A stretch of 64,000 nt of DNA from Sphingomonas oryzagri (GTDB taxonomy: Bacteria > Pseudomonadota > Alphaproteobacteria > Sphingomonadales > Sphingomonadaceae). A program made the position numbers and the translations under genes. Positions 18,914 through 26,949 of this stretch are shown in pieces. The notes under the pieces were generated by a model. The model saw nothing but the letters and a program-made list of their open reading frames with translations, was not told the origin of the DNA and searched no databases. Position 1 is the stretch's first letter, and each line of letters starts with the position of its first letter. The DNA is taken from assembly GCF_029906645.1 (NCBI RefSeq), contig NZ_JARYGZ010000001.1, positions 925,208-989,207 of the forward strand. Reading direction: 5' to 3'.

Positions 18914-19699
18914 ATGGCGATCCGCTTGGCCGACTATGAGAAAGACACGAAGCTGGACGGCGACTATGCCGAGCAGCTCGCCGCCGTGCAGGCGCGTCTC
19001 GAGCAGATCCAGGTCGCGCACATCGTCCACAAGCGGCGTGCGATCATCATGTTCGAGGGGTGGGACGCGGCCGGCAAGGGCGGCACCATCCAGCGGCTAA
19101 CCTCGGGCTGGGACCCGCGCTATTTCGAGGTCTGGCCGATCAAGGCGCCGACCCCGCCCGAACTCGCGCGCCACTTCCTCTGGCGCTTCTGGACCAAGCT
19201 GCCGCCCGACGGGCACATCAACATCTTCGATCGCAGCTGGTACGGCCGCGTGCTGGTCGAGCGCGTCGAGGGTTTCGCCTCCGAGAAGGAATGGCGCCGC
19301 GCCTATGACGAGATCAACGAGTTCGAGGCGCAGCAGAAGGATAGCGGTACGCCGGTGATCAAGATCTTCCTGCACACCACGCAGGAGGAGCAGGACAAGC
19401 GGCTGAAGGCCCGGCTGGAGCATCCCTGGAAGCGCTGGAAGCTGGCCGCCGACGATTTCCGCAACCGCGACAAGCGCGATCACTATCTCGCGGCGATGGA
19501 GGATATGTTCGATCGCACCGACACGCGCTGGGCGCCGTGGAAGGTGATCGACGCCAACCACAAGAAATATGCCCGCATCGCCGCGCTGACCCACATCGCC
19601 GACGTGCTGGAGAAAGCGGTGCCGATGAAGCCGCCGGCGGCCGATCCGGAGGTCGCGAAGCTCGCCAAGGAGCATTTCGGGATCGATGTAGAGGGGTGA
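18914..19699 (+). CDS. ppk2: Polyphosphate kinase 2
   Basis: Transfers phosphate between polyphosphate and nucleotides. The 261-residue single-domain PPK2 starts MAIRLADYEKDTKLDGDY. Walker A is GWDAAGKGG at residues 49-57, the lid region contains FWTKLPPDGHINIFDRSWYGR with the Walker B Asp, and EQDKRLKARLEHPWKRWK is the conserved basic segment. Class assignment (ADP- versus AMP-preferring) cannot be made safely from sequence alone. The open frame runs upstream into aspS; the ATG at 18914 fits the family N-terminus. Confidence 0.92.
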   Translation: MAIRLADYEKDTKLDGDYAEQLAAVQARLEQIQVAHIVHKRRAIIMFEGWDAAGKGGTIQRLTSGWDPRYFEVWPIKAPTPPELARHFLWRFWTKLPPDGHINIFDRSWYGRVLVERVEGFASEKEWRRAYDEINEFEAQQKDSGTPVIKIFLHTTQEEQDKRLKARLEHPWKRWKLAADDFRNRDKRDHYLAAMEDMFDRTDTRWAPWKVIDANHKKYARIAALTHIADVLEKAVPMKPPAADPEVAKLAKEHFGIDVEG

Positions 19700-19705
19700 G
19701 GTCGT

Positions 19706-19806
19706 TCCCCTCCCTGAAAGGGAGGGGTTAGGGGTGGGTTTGTCTCAGGATACGGAGACGCCCACCGCCGGCCAACCCACCCCCGGCCCCTCCCTTTCAG
19801 GGAGAG
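19706..19806. repeat. Long palindromic dispersed repeat (CCTCCCT/AGGGAGG type)
   Basis: Two GC-rich arms, 19706-19740 and 19772-19806, are inverted near-copies, each itself containing a CCTCCCTGAAAGGGAGG-like small palindrome. Related single arms occur at 33684-33720 and, degraded, at 12776-12797. The right arm covers the last codons of the GT87 gene. It may also act as a terminator between the convergent ppk2 and GT87 genes. Confidence 0.8.
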
Positions 19807-20956
19807 GAGAAAAAAGACCCTCCGCCCGCATCTGCACCACCAGAGCGACAAGCAGGATCCCCGGTACCAGCGGGATGCCTGCCATCGCCAGCAGGATGCA
19901 GCCCTGCGGCACGAGGAATCCCGCCCCCAGCGCGGCACGCTCCCAGCCGGTCATCGCATCCCAGCGGCGATGCAGCGTCAGTATCATGCCGAGCGTGGCC
20001 ACCGTCATGTCGTAATCGAAGGCATAGGGCAGGACGAGGAAGGTCGCCGTCGCCGCCGGGAAGCAGAGGCTCGCCAGTGGCACGCCCGGCTTGGCGGCGC
20101 GCCACAGCAGGACGACCGCCGTCACCGCCGTCGCCACCTGTGCCATGCCGGCCAGCGGCATGGTCAGCGCGTGCTGGCGCATGGTGACCATCGTGCTCGT
20201 CATCATCGTCTGGAAGAACTGGCCGCCCATGCCCATCGTCGAGACTTCGAGCGTAGCGGTCGTGTGGACATAGGTGCGCCACAGATCCGGTCCGAAGGCG
20301 ATGAGACTCGCCACGCCGATCACTCCCACGCCGGCACCCGAGACGAGCATCGTCGTCCATCGCATACGGCGCAGCAGCAGCAGAGGAATGAGCAACGCGA
20401 CGTGCGGCTTCACCGCCATCAGCGCGGTGGTGATGCCGGCGCGCTTCGGCTTCACATCGAAATCGCGGAACGCCAGCAGCCACAGCGCCCCCATCAGGAA
20501 GCCGAAATGCCCCGCCCACAGGTTGATCGTCGCGGCGGGCGTGGCGAGCGCCAGCCAGGCGGGCAGTCCCGCCTCGCGCATGTACGGTCGCGCGGCGAAG
20601 AAGAACAAGGCTGCCCCGCCGATCGTCCACAGCGCATAGGCCAGCGCATAAGGCAGCGCCCCGAACGGCACGTCGAGCAGCAGCGAGGTGGGCGGATAGG
20701 AATAGATGTGCAGCGCCAGCGGGCCGAAATTTGCCTGCAGGAAATCGTGATAGCGGCCTAGGTCGTAGAGCGCGTCGAGCCTGCCCTCGATCGCCAGTCG
20801 CCCGCCGGCCCAGAGGTTCAGGAAATCACGCCCCCACATCACATTGTCGCCGACACGGAAACCGTGAAGCTGGGAGATATCGATAGCGAATAGGCCGATC
20901 ATCAGCAGATTGCCGACGATCCATAGATAGCGCTCGGTGACCTGCTGAAGCCGCAT
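19745..20956 (-). CDS. GT87-family (DUF2029) membrane glycosyltransferase
   Basis: A 403-residue polytopic membrane protein with about nine or ten hydrophobic segments, in the style of polyprenyl-phosphate-dependent mannosyl/arabinosyltransferases. DFLNLWAGGRLAIEGRLDALYD near residue 44 carries the acidic residue expected early in the GT-C fold, and IYSYPPTSLLLDVPFGALPY is the typical Y-P-P segment. TAAL-MAVKPHVALLIPLLL and PYAFDYDMTVATLG follow. Donor and acceptor are unknown. The last 20 residues (from PEREGPGVGW) are encoded by a dispersed palindromic repeat, so the C-terminus is probably a recent extension. It lies 18 nt downstream of the PDZ/GAF gene. Confidence 0.85.
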   Translation of the reverse strand: MRLQQVTERYLWIVGNLLMIGLFAIDISQLHGFRVGDNVMWGRDFLNLWAGGRLAIEGRLDALYDLGRYHDFLQANFGPLALHIYSYPPTSLLLDVPFGALPYALAYALWTIGGAALFFFAARPYMREAGLPAWLALATPAATINLWAGHFGFLMGALWLLAFRDFDVKPKRAGITTALMAVKPHVALLIPLLLLRRMRWTTMLVSGAGVGVIGVASLIAFGPDLWRTYVHTTATLEVSTMGMGGQFFQTMMTSTMVTMRQHALTMPLAGMAQVATAVTAVVLLWRAAKPGVPLASLCFPAATATFLVLPYAFDYDMTVATLGMILTLHRRWDAMTGWERAALGAGFLVPQGCILLAMAGIPLVPGILLVALVVQMRAEGLFSPLPEREGPGVGWPAVGVSVS

Positions 20957-20974
20957 CCTGCCGCCCTAAACTGG

Positions 20975-22798
20975 TCAGGTTGAAGCGGCGTTAACCGTGA
21001 GGGCGCGTTCCAGCCGCTCGATGCGCGCGTGGAGCGCCGCCTCGCGGGTAGCACGGCGCTCGACGATGAAGGCGGCGCGGGCAATCGGTTCGGCCACGTC
21101 CGCCAGCGCCTCGCGCTCGTCCTTGCCGAACAGGCTGCCGTCCGGCCGCGCGCCGAGCAGCAGCCAGCCGACCGTTCCCGCCTCCTCCAGCACCAGCGGC
21201 ACCCGCACCGGAAACACCGGGTCGTCGCGATCAAGGTCGATGCTGTCGGTCGCCGGCTCGGGCTGGCGGGATTGCCAATTTTCGACCTGCGCTGTCTCGA
21301 CATCCCGTATCGCGGCGACCCGCCAGTCGCTGCCCGTGCCCAGCAGAATCGCGGAGCGCGACGAGCGCACGCCATGCGTCACCCGTTCGAGAACGACGGC
21401 CAGCAGAACCGGCAATTCGGCCGTCTCGCGCATGTCGGCAAGCAGGCGCGGCAGGCCCTGCTGCAACCGTACCAATGCCTTCTGGAAGCGATGTTCCGCC
21501 CAGTGGTGGATGCGGCCGTGCGCCGGCGCCACCACGGCCGTCGCGATCGCGGCGGCGACACCGGCGGAGAAAGTGCCGGCATTCTGGCCGAGGAACTGGC
21601 CGCCGGCCACCTCCAGCGCGGTTTCCGATCCGGCGAAGACGGCGCCCAGCATCAGCGTCAGGCAGGCATAGGCGGCGGAGCGGCTGATCAGCGCGTCGGC
21701 ATCGTACAGGCGATAGCGCAGCAGCGAGACCAGGAAGCCGAGCGAGAAGGCCCAGGATTCGAGACTGCTCAGGGCTTCGCCGGCAATGTCGAGCCAGATG
21801 CGCAGCGCCGGATCGGTGCTGGCGTCGAGGACGAACTGGATCGCGACATAGAGGACGAGCAGGGCGAGGCAGGTGATCAGCCCGAACAGCACCCAGCGCA
21901 TCTGCTGGCGCGCCATGCCGGGTGGTAGCCGGCGATAGCGCAGGACCACCGAGACGACGGCGAGCAGGAAGGCCAGTGCCTGCACCACGAACAGCGGCGT
22001 CGACCAGACGTCGGACAGATAGGGCGTCGCGAAGTTGGCGAAGACACTCAGCACCGACAGGGCGAACGCCCAGCGCGCCGTGCGGCCCTGCAGGCGGCCG
22101 TCCGGAAAGAAAAGCAGGCCGATCATCAGCAGCGGCGTCGAGGCGCCGAGTGGCAGAACCTTCAGCCAGGTCGGCAGCGGAGGATAGAGTTGCGCCAGAT
22201 AGGCGAGGTTGAGCACCATGCCGGTGCTGATCAGCGCCACCACCGGATCGCGCGCGCGGCGGCGGAACAACAGCAATGCGGTCAGCAGGAACGGCACCGA
22301 TCCGATCGCGGTGAGCGCGATGATGGTCCGGCTATGGCCGATATAGTCGATACCTGCATGGGCGTAGCGTTGTTCGAGATGCGCCCTGCTCGGCATGGTC
22401 ACGATCACGCGCGGCGCGGCATCGCCGCTGCGGATCGTGAGCCTGATCCGCGTGCCCTCGGGCCGTGCGAGCAGGGCGACCACCGACGGGTCGTTCCAGC
22501 TCATGCCGGGTGCGATGGCGTGGCCGTCGATGGCGACCAGCATGTCGCCCGATTGCACCGCACTGGTTTCAGGTGCCTCGCCGAAGCGATCGAGGACGAT
22601 GCCCTCCGGTGACGACTGCGCGATGAGGCCGGCGCGGCGAAAGGCGGTTTCGGCCGGCTCCGATCGCAGCGTCGTCACCACCATCGCGATCTGCGAGGCG
22701 ACCGTGATCAGGAACAGTGCGATCCACGCCAGCCGATAGGCCGGCAACCACCGTCTGCCGATCAACGGCAACGTCCATGCGCGCGCTGTATCCCCCAT
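20975..22798 (-). CDS. PDZ + multi-TM + GAF-like sensor protein without kinase domain
   Basis: A 607-residue membrane protein. One TM helix (residues about 22-42) precedes a PDZ-like domain (SGDMLVAIDGHAIAPGM, about 80-100). Roughly eight hydrophobic helices follow between about 155 and 415, including LGFLVSLLRYRLYDADALISRSAAY, a segment seen in 7TM-sensor kinases. A cytoplasmic GAF-like region (LPVLLAVVLERVTHGVRSSRSAILL) ends in a short coiled coil (EAALHARIERLERAL). No HisKA, HATPase, GGDEF or receiver domain is present, so signal output would need a partner. The family is not securely identified. It is followed at 18 nt by the GT87 gene, suggesting co-expression. Confidence 0.75.
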   Translation of the reverse strand: MGDTARAWTLPLIGRRWLPAYRLAWIALFLITVASQIAMVVTTLRSEPAETAFRRAGLIAQSSPEGIVLDRFGEAPETSAVQSGDMLVAIDGHAIAPGMSWNDPSVVALLARPEGTRIRLTIRSGDAAPRVIVTMPSRAHLEQRYAHAGIDYIGHSRTIIALTAIGSVPFLLTALLLFRRRARDPVVALISTGMVLNLAYLAQLYPPLPTWLKVLPLGASTPLLMIGLLFFPDGRLQGRTARWAFALSVLSVFANFATPYLSDVWSTPLFVVQALAFLLAVVSVVLRYRRLPPGMARQQMRWVLFGLITCLALLVLYVAIQFVLDASTDPALRIWLDIAGEALSSLESWAFSLGFLVSLLRYRLYDADALISRSAAYACLTLMLGAVFAGSETALEVAGGQFLGQNAGTFSAGVAAAIATAVVAPAHGRIHHWAEHRFQKALVRLQQGLPRLLADMRETAELPVLLAVVLERVTHGVRSSRSAILLGTGSDWRVAAIRDVETAQVENWQSRQPEPATDSIDLDRDDPVFPVRVPLVLEEAGTVGWLLLGARPDGSLFGKDEREALADVAEPIARAAFIVERRATREAALHARIERLERALTVNAAST

Positions 22799-22842
22799 GA
22801 TCCCAAGGCTTAACCACTCGGGGCGCGCTGTAAAGCCGTTGA

Positions 22843-23322
22843 TCAGGCGGGATATTCGATCCCGATCACCTCATATTCCTTGATCCCGCCCGGCAGCGTC
22901 ACGCGGCGCAGGTCGCCAAGCGCCGCGCCCCGCAGCGCGCGGGCGAGGGGCGAGTGCCAGCTGATCCGGCCTTGCCCGGCCTCCGCCTCGTCCTCGCCGA
23001 CGAGGGTGACGGTGCGCTGGTTGTCATCCTCGTCGGCGATCGTCACGGTCGCGCCGAAGAACACCTTGCCGCGCTCGGCCTGCTTGGCGGGATCGACGAC
23101 CTGCGCCGCCTTCATCTTCTTCGACAGGCGGTTCAGCGTCCGGTCGATCTCCCGCAGCCGCTTGCGGCCATAGATGTAGTCGCCATTCTCGGAGCGGTCG
23201 CCATTGCCTGCCGCCCAGCTGATCGTCTCGACCAGAGCCGGGCGCTCGGTCTCGAACAGCCGCTGATACTCCGCGCGCATCGCCGCATAGCCCTGCTGCG
23301 TGATGTAGTTGGGCCGGTCCAT
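22843..23322 (-). CDS. greB: Transcription elongation factor GreB
   Basis: Rescues backtracked RNA polymerase by stimulating transcript cleavage. The 159-residue protein has the N-terminal coiled coil (ITQQGYAAMRAEYQRLFETERP, then GDRSENGDYIYGRKRLREIDRTLNRLSKKM) with the acidic tip residues D and E in the loop. The C-terminal FKBP-like domain has VTLVGEDEAEAGQGRISWHSPLARAL. The YIYGRKRLREID stretch points to GreB rather than GreA. It starts 5 nt after the slt stop codon. Confidence 0.93.
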   Translation of the reverse strand: MDRPNYITQQGYAAMRAEYQRLFETERPALVETISWAAGNGDRSENGDYIYGRKRLREIDRTLNRLSKKMKAAQVVDPAKQAERGKVFFGATVTIADEDDNQRTVTLVGEDEAEAGQGRISWHSPLARALRGAALGDLRRVTLPGGIKEYEVIGIEYPA

Positions 23323-23327
23323 GCCAA

Positions 23328-25391
23328 TCAGCCCGGATTGCGCTTGCCGAGATAGTAGGACAGCCGGTTGGCGTTGCTCTGCCCGGTGCGGTTCGGGTTG
23401 ATCGTGTCGTAGACCACCACGTTGGCCAGCACGTTCTGAACGTAGCCGCGCGTCTCGCCGAACGGGATCGCCTCGATCCAGTCCACCGGGTCGACCCCGC
23501 CGGAACGCGGATCGCCGTTGGTGGCGAGCCATTTGCGGACGTTGCCCGCGCCCGCATTGTAGGCCGCGATGGCGAGGATGTAGTTGCCGCCGAACGCATC
23601 CATCATCCGCCCGAAATAGGCCGATCCCAGCTCCATATTGTAGCCGGGATCGCTGGTCAGCCGCATGAAGTCGTAGGGCAGGCCAAGCTGCCCCGCCTGC
23701 TCGCGCGCGGTGGTCGGCATCAGCTGCATCATGCCGCGCGCGCCGGCGCCGGAGACGGCCTGCCGGTCGAACTGGCTCTCCTGCCGCATGATGCCGTGGA
23801 TGAAGGAGAAATTGTTGGAGAGGTCGCTCGGCACCGGCAGCGTCGGGAAGCCCGAGCGGACATAATCGCTGGCGCTTTCCGGCTTGGCGGCGCGTTCGGC
23901 CATCACACCCAGGTCCATTCGGTTCAGTTCGCGCGCGAGGTTGGCGGCGAGCAGGTGGTCCGAATCGGACAGCGCGGCCTGCTGCCCGATGACGCGGAGG
24001 AACACGCTCTGGTCGGTCCAGTCGCCGAGCTGCCCGAGGATGCGCGCGGCCTTCACCACCTCGCGGCTCTCGAACGTGGCGCGATCGGCCTCGGGGATCT
24101 GCGTATAGTCGGCAAGCTGAGGGGCGGGGACGGGGCGGCCCGTCCGCTCCAGCGCGAGCTGGCCGTAGAACTGGTCGGGGAAGGCGGCGGCGTTGGCGAA
24201 ATAGCTCTGCGCGCTCGCCTGATCGTTGGCCAGCAGTGCGGCGCGACCCGCCCAGTAATAGCCCTTGGCGCGCGAGTACGGGCTTTGCGAGGCGTCGCCG
24301 TAGAGGCGGAACATCGTCATCGCGTCGGCCGGGTGCTGGAGGTGCTGCATCGCCGCCGTACCCGCCAGCCAGGCGAGGCTGGTGTAGACGTCGCGCTGGG
24401 CGAAGGGCAGCGTGCGCAGATCGGCGCCGATCGGATAGATGTCGGTCAGCTGGCTGGCGATGCCATAGGCCTGCGCCCAGTTGCCGTCATTGGCGGCCCC
24501 CTTCGCGAACGAAAGCTGCTGCTCCATGAAGCGGCGACCGTCATAGGCCGGTGCATCGAGCCGGTGCGGCTGCGCCATCTCGATCCGCGCGACGCCTTCC
24601 TGCCCCGTCATGCGCAGCCAGGTCGAGCGATCGATCAGGTAGCCAGCGTCGTTGTTCGCCGTCGTGCCGAGCGCCGATGCCCGCTGCGCCGCATCCGGCG
24701 AGCGGAGCTGATAGGCCAGCCGCGCGCCGTAAAGCGCCTGCCGGGCTGGGCTGACCAAGGCGAGCTGTCGCTGCGCCGCACCGGTGTTGCGCGCCCAAAG
24801 CAGCGCTTCCATGCGTTTGTCCTGATCGTCCTGCGTCAACGCGGAGCCGAAGGTGGTGGTCAGTCGCCCCTCGTCGACGATGTTGAGCTGGCCCGACGCC
24901 CATGCCGCCTTGGCCGCCGCCTGAGCCTCGGGCGCACGACCGCGCGCATAGAGCGCCTCGGCGAATCGGAGCTGTGCGGTGCCGGTGGTCGGCGGGAAGC
25001 GGGTGAAGAAGGCGATCACGGCATCCGGCGGCGTAACGTCCGCCTGGATCTGCTGTTCCGCCATTTTTCGCATCGCCGATTCGCCGGGCCAGCCCGGATG
25101 GGCGAGCAGGAAATTGGCGTAATCCTGAAACAGCAGGTTGCTCGACTGCCGCAGGCGTCGCCACTGGACGAGTGCTTCGGCGATCGGATCGGCCTGCAGC
25201 CCGGCGCTGCTCGCGGCCGGCGGCGCGTAGGTATAACCGCCTGTCGAGGCGGGCATCACGGCGGAAAGACCGAGCTGGCTGCGATACCAGGCGACCTGCT
25301 GCGGGGTGAGCGAGGCACCGACGGCGGCGGCGGCGAAGAGCGCGAAGGGACTGACTAGCATCACCCGTCGATGGAGCATGCTGGACATCAT
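23328..25391 (-). CDS. slt: Soluble lytic murein transglycosylase (Slt70-like)
   Basis: Periplasmic enzyme that cleaves the MurNAc-GlcNAc bond to yield 1,6-anhydro-muropeptides, the substrates of AmpG. The 687-residue protein has an N-terminal signal peptide (MLVSPFALFAAAAVGASL) and a long helical superhelix region. The C-terminal SLT domain has the catalytic Glu in GIMRQESQFD (about residue 545), then GARGMMQLMPTTA, and AIAAYNAGAGNVRKWL. The start at 25391 has AGGAG 9 nt upstream. It is divergent from dapA and directly followed by greB. Confidence 0.94.
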   Translation of the reverse strand: MMSSMLHRRVMLVSPFALFAAAAVGASLTPQQVAWYRSQLGLSAVMPASTGGYTYAPPAASSAGLQADPIAEALVQWRRLRQSSNLLFQDYANFLLAHPGWPGESAMRKMAEQQIQADVTPPDAVIAFFTRFPPTTGTAQLRFAEALYARGRAPEAQAAAKAAWASGQLNIVDEGRLTTTFGSALTQDDQDKRMEALLWARNTGAAQRQLALVSPARQALYGARLAYQLRSPDAAQRASALGTTANNDAGYLIDRSTWLRMTGQEGVARIEMAQPHRLDAPAYDGRRFMEQQLSFAKGAANDGNWAQAYGIASQLTDIYPIGADLRTLPFAQRDVYTSLAWLAGTAAMQHLQHPADAMTMFRLYGDASQSPYSRAKGYYWAGRAALLANDQASAQSYFANAAAFPDQFYGQLALERTGRPVPAPQLADYTQIPEADRATFESREVVKAARILGQLGDWTDQSVFLRVIGQQAALSDSDHLLAANLARELNRMDLGVMAERAAKPESASDYVRSGFPTLPVPSDLSNNFSFIHGIMRQESQFDRQAVSGAGARGMMQLMPTTAREQAGQLGLPYDFMRLTSDPGYNMELGSAYFGRMMDAFGGNYILAIAAYNAGAGNVRKWLATNGDPRSGGVDPVDWIEAIPFGETRGYVQNVLANVVVYDTINPNRTGQSNANRLSYYLGKRNPG

Positions 25392-25484
25392 GCCAACCCG
25401 CTCCTTATCAGGCGCTGAATGTGACGATCCCCCGTCATGGTGTGGATCATGCCGCACTGCGGTGGCGGCGTGAAGGAGTGGCAG

Positions 25485-26360
25485 ATGTTTTCGGGCTCGA
25501 TTCCCGCCTTAGTGACGCCTTTTCGCGACGGTCGCTTCGACGAGGCCGCGTTCCGCTCGTTCGTGGACTGGCAGATCGCCGAAGGATCGAGTGCGCTGGT
25601 GCCGTGCGGCACGACCGGCGAATCGGCGACCATGTCGATCGCCGAGCACGACAAGGTGGTCGCGGTCTGCATCGAGCAGGCGGCGGGCCGCGTGCCGGTG
25701 ATCGCGGGCTGCGGTTCCAACGATACGCTGGTGGCGCTCGACCATATGCGATCGGCCCAGGCGGCCGGCGCGGCTGCGGCGCTGGTCGTGCTGCCTTACT
25801 ACAACCGGCCGAATCAGGAAGGCATCTACGCCCACTTCGCCTATCTGGCCGATCACTGCGACCTACCGATCGTCGTCTACAACGTGCCCGGACGGACGGT
25901 GACGGATATCCAGCCCGAGACGCTCGGCCGGCTAGCGAAGATCCAGACCATCGTCGGTATCAAGGATGCATCGGGCAAGGCCGAGCGCGTCACCGCGCAG
26001 CGCCTCGCCTGCGGTGAGGATTTCTGCCAGCTGTCGGGCAATGACGACATGGCGCTCGGCTTCATGGCGATGGGCGGGCGCGGCTGCATCTCGGTGACCG
26101 CCAACGTCGCGCCGCGCCTGTGCGCCGAATTCCAGAACGCCTGCCTGCACGGTGATTGGAGGCAGGCGCTGGCGTTGCAGGACAAGCTCTTCCCGCTCCA
26201 CACCGCGCTGTTTACCGATGCATCGCCAGGCCCGGTGAAGTATGCGCTGAACGCGCTTCGCCCGTCATTCCCCGACGAAATCCGTCTGCCCATGACCCCG
26301 GCCGGCGAAGCGAGCCGCAAGGCGGTGGACGCTGCGCTGAAGGTCGCCGGGCTGATCTGA
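25485..26360 (+). CDS. dapA: 4-hydroxy-tetrahydrodipicolinate synthase
   Basis: Condenses pyruvate with aspartate semialdehyde in the lysine/diaminopimelate pathway. The 291-residue TIM barrel starts [16 protein letters not shown]. The pyruvate-binding GTTGESATM is near residue 45, the catalytic Tyr is in YNVPGRTV (about 133), and the Schiff-base Lys is in [12 protein letters not shown] (about 162). The start has AAGGAG 6 nt upstream. The stop codon TGA overlaps the smpB start by 1 nt (TGATG), indicating translational coupling. Confidence 0.97.
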   Translation: MFSGSIPALVTPFRDGRFDEAAFRSFVDWQIAEGSSALVPCGTTGESATMSIAEHDKVVAVCIEQAAGRVPVIAGCGSNDTLVALDHMRSAQAAGAAAALVVLPYYNRPNQEGIYAHFAYLADHCDLPIVVYNVPGRTVTDIQPETLGRLAKIQTIVGIKDASGKAERVTAQRLACGEDFCQLSGNDDMALGFMAMGGRGCISVTANVAPRLCAEFQNACLHGDWRQALALQDKLFPLHTALFTDASPGPVKYALNALRPSFPDEIRLPMTPAGEASRKAVDAALKVAGLI

Positions 26361-26842
26361 TGTCCCGTCCCAAGCCCATCGAATTCGAGAAGACCAAGAT
26401 CGTCGCCGAGAACCGGCGCGCGTGGCACGAATATTTCCTCGAACAGTTTTTCGAGGCCGGCATCGCGCTGACCGGCACCGAGGTGAAGTCGCTGCGTTTC
26501 GGCGAAGGGACGATCGCGGAGAGCTATGCCGAAATCAGGGACGGCCAGGTCAACCTAATCAATGCCAACATTCCGGAATTCAGCCACGGCAACCGCTTCA
26601 ATCACGAACCGCGCCGGCCGCGGAAGCTGCTGCTCCACGAGCGCGAGATCAACAAGATGGCGCAGGGCGTCAACCGCGAGGGGATGACGCTGATCCCGCT
26701 CGCCATCTACTTCAACAAGCGCGGCCGCGCGAAGGTCGAGCTGGCGCTGGCGAAGGGCAAGAAGCTCCACGACAAGCGCGAAACAGCCAAGGAACGCGAC
26801 TGGAAGCGGGATCAGGCGCGGATCATGCGCGAGCGGGGCTAA
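26360..26842 (+). CDS. smpB: SsrA-binding protein SmpB
   Basis: tmRNA-binding partner in trans-translation (ribosome rescue). The 160-residue protein shows [33 protein letters not shown] at the N-terminus, the conserved [18 protein letters not shown], and the C-terminal basic tail [20 protein letters not shown] that enters the decoding centre. The tmRNA gene ssrA is not in the window. It directly follows dapA, as in many alphaproteobacteria. Confidence 0.98.
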   Translation: MSRPKPIEFEKTKIVAENRRAWHEYFLEQFFEAGIALTGTEVKSLRFGEGTIAESYAEIRDGQVNLINANIPEFSHGNRFNHEPRRPRKLLLHEREINKMAQGVNREGMTLIPLAIYFNKRGRAKVELALAKGKKLHDKRETAKERDWKRDQARIMRERG

Positions 26843-26846
26843 GCGC

Positions 26847-26897
26847 CTGTTGCAAGATTGAAATGGCGTCGTGCGGCCGGTCGCAGCCTTGCAACAG
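26847..26897. repeat. Inverted repeat between smpB and the M13 peptidase gene
   Basis: Perfect 10-bp arms CTGTTGCAAG (26847-26856) and CTTGCAACAG (26888-26897), 31 nt apart. The second arm contains a possible -35 (TTGCAA) that is 16 nt before a -10-like TACACA at 26911. It could be an operator; there is no T-run that would make it a terminator. Confidence 0.5.
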
Positions 26898-26949
26898 CCT
26901 GTCCCGGTGCTACACATCCCTCATACACCAAAGGTTGAGGGACCAGAGA

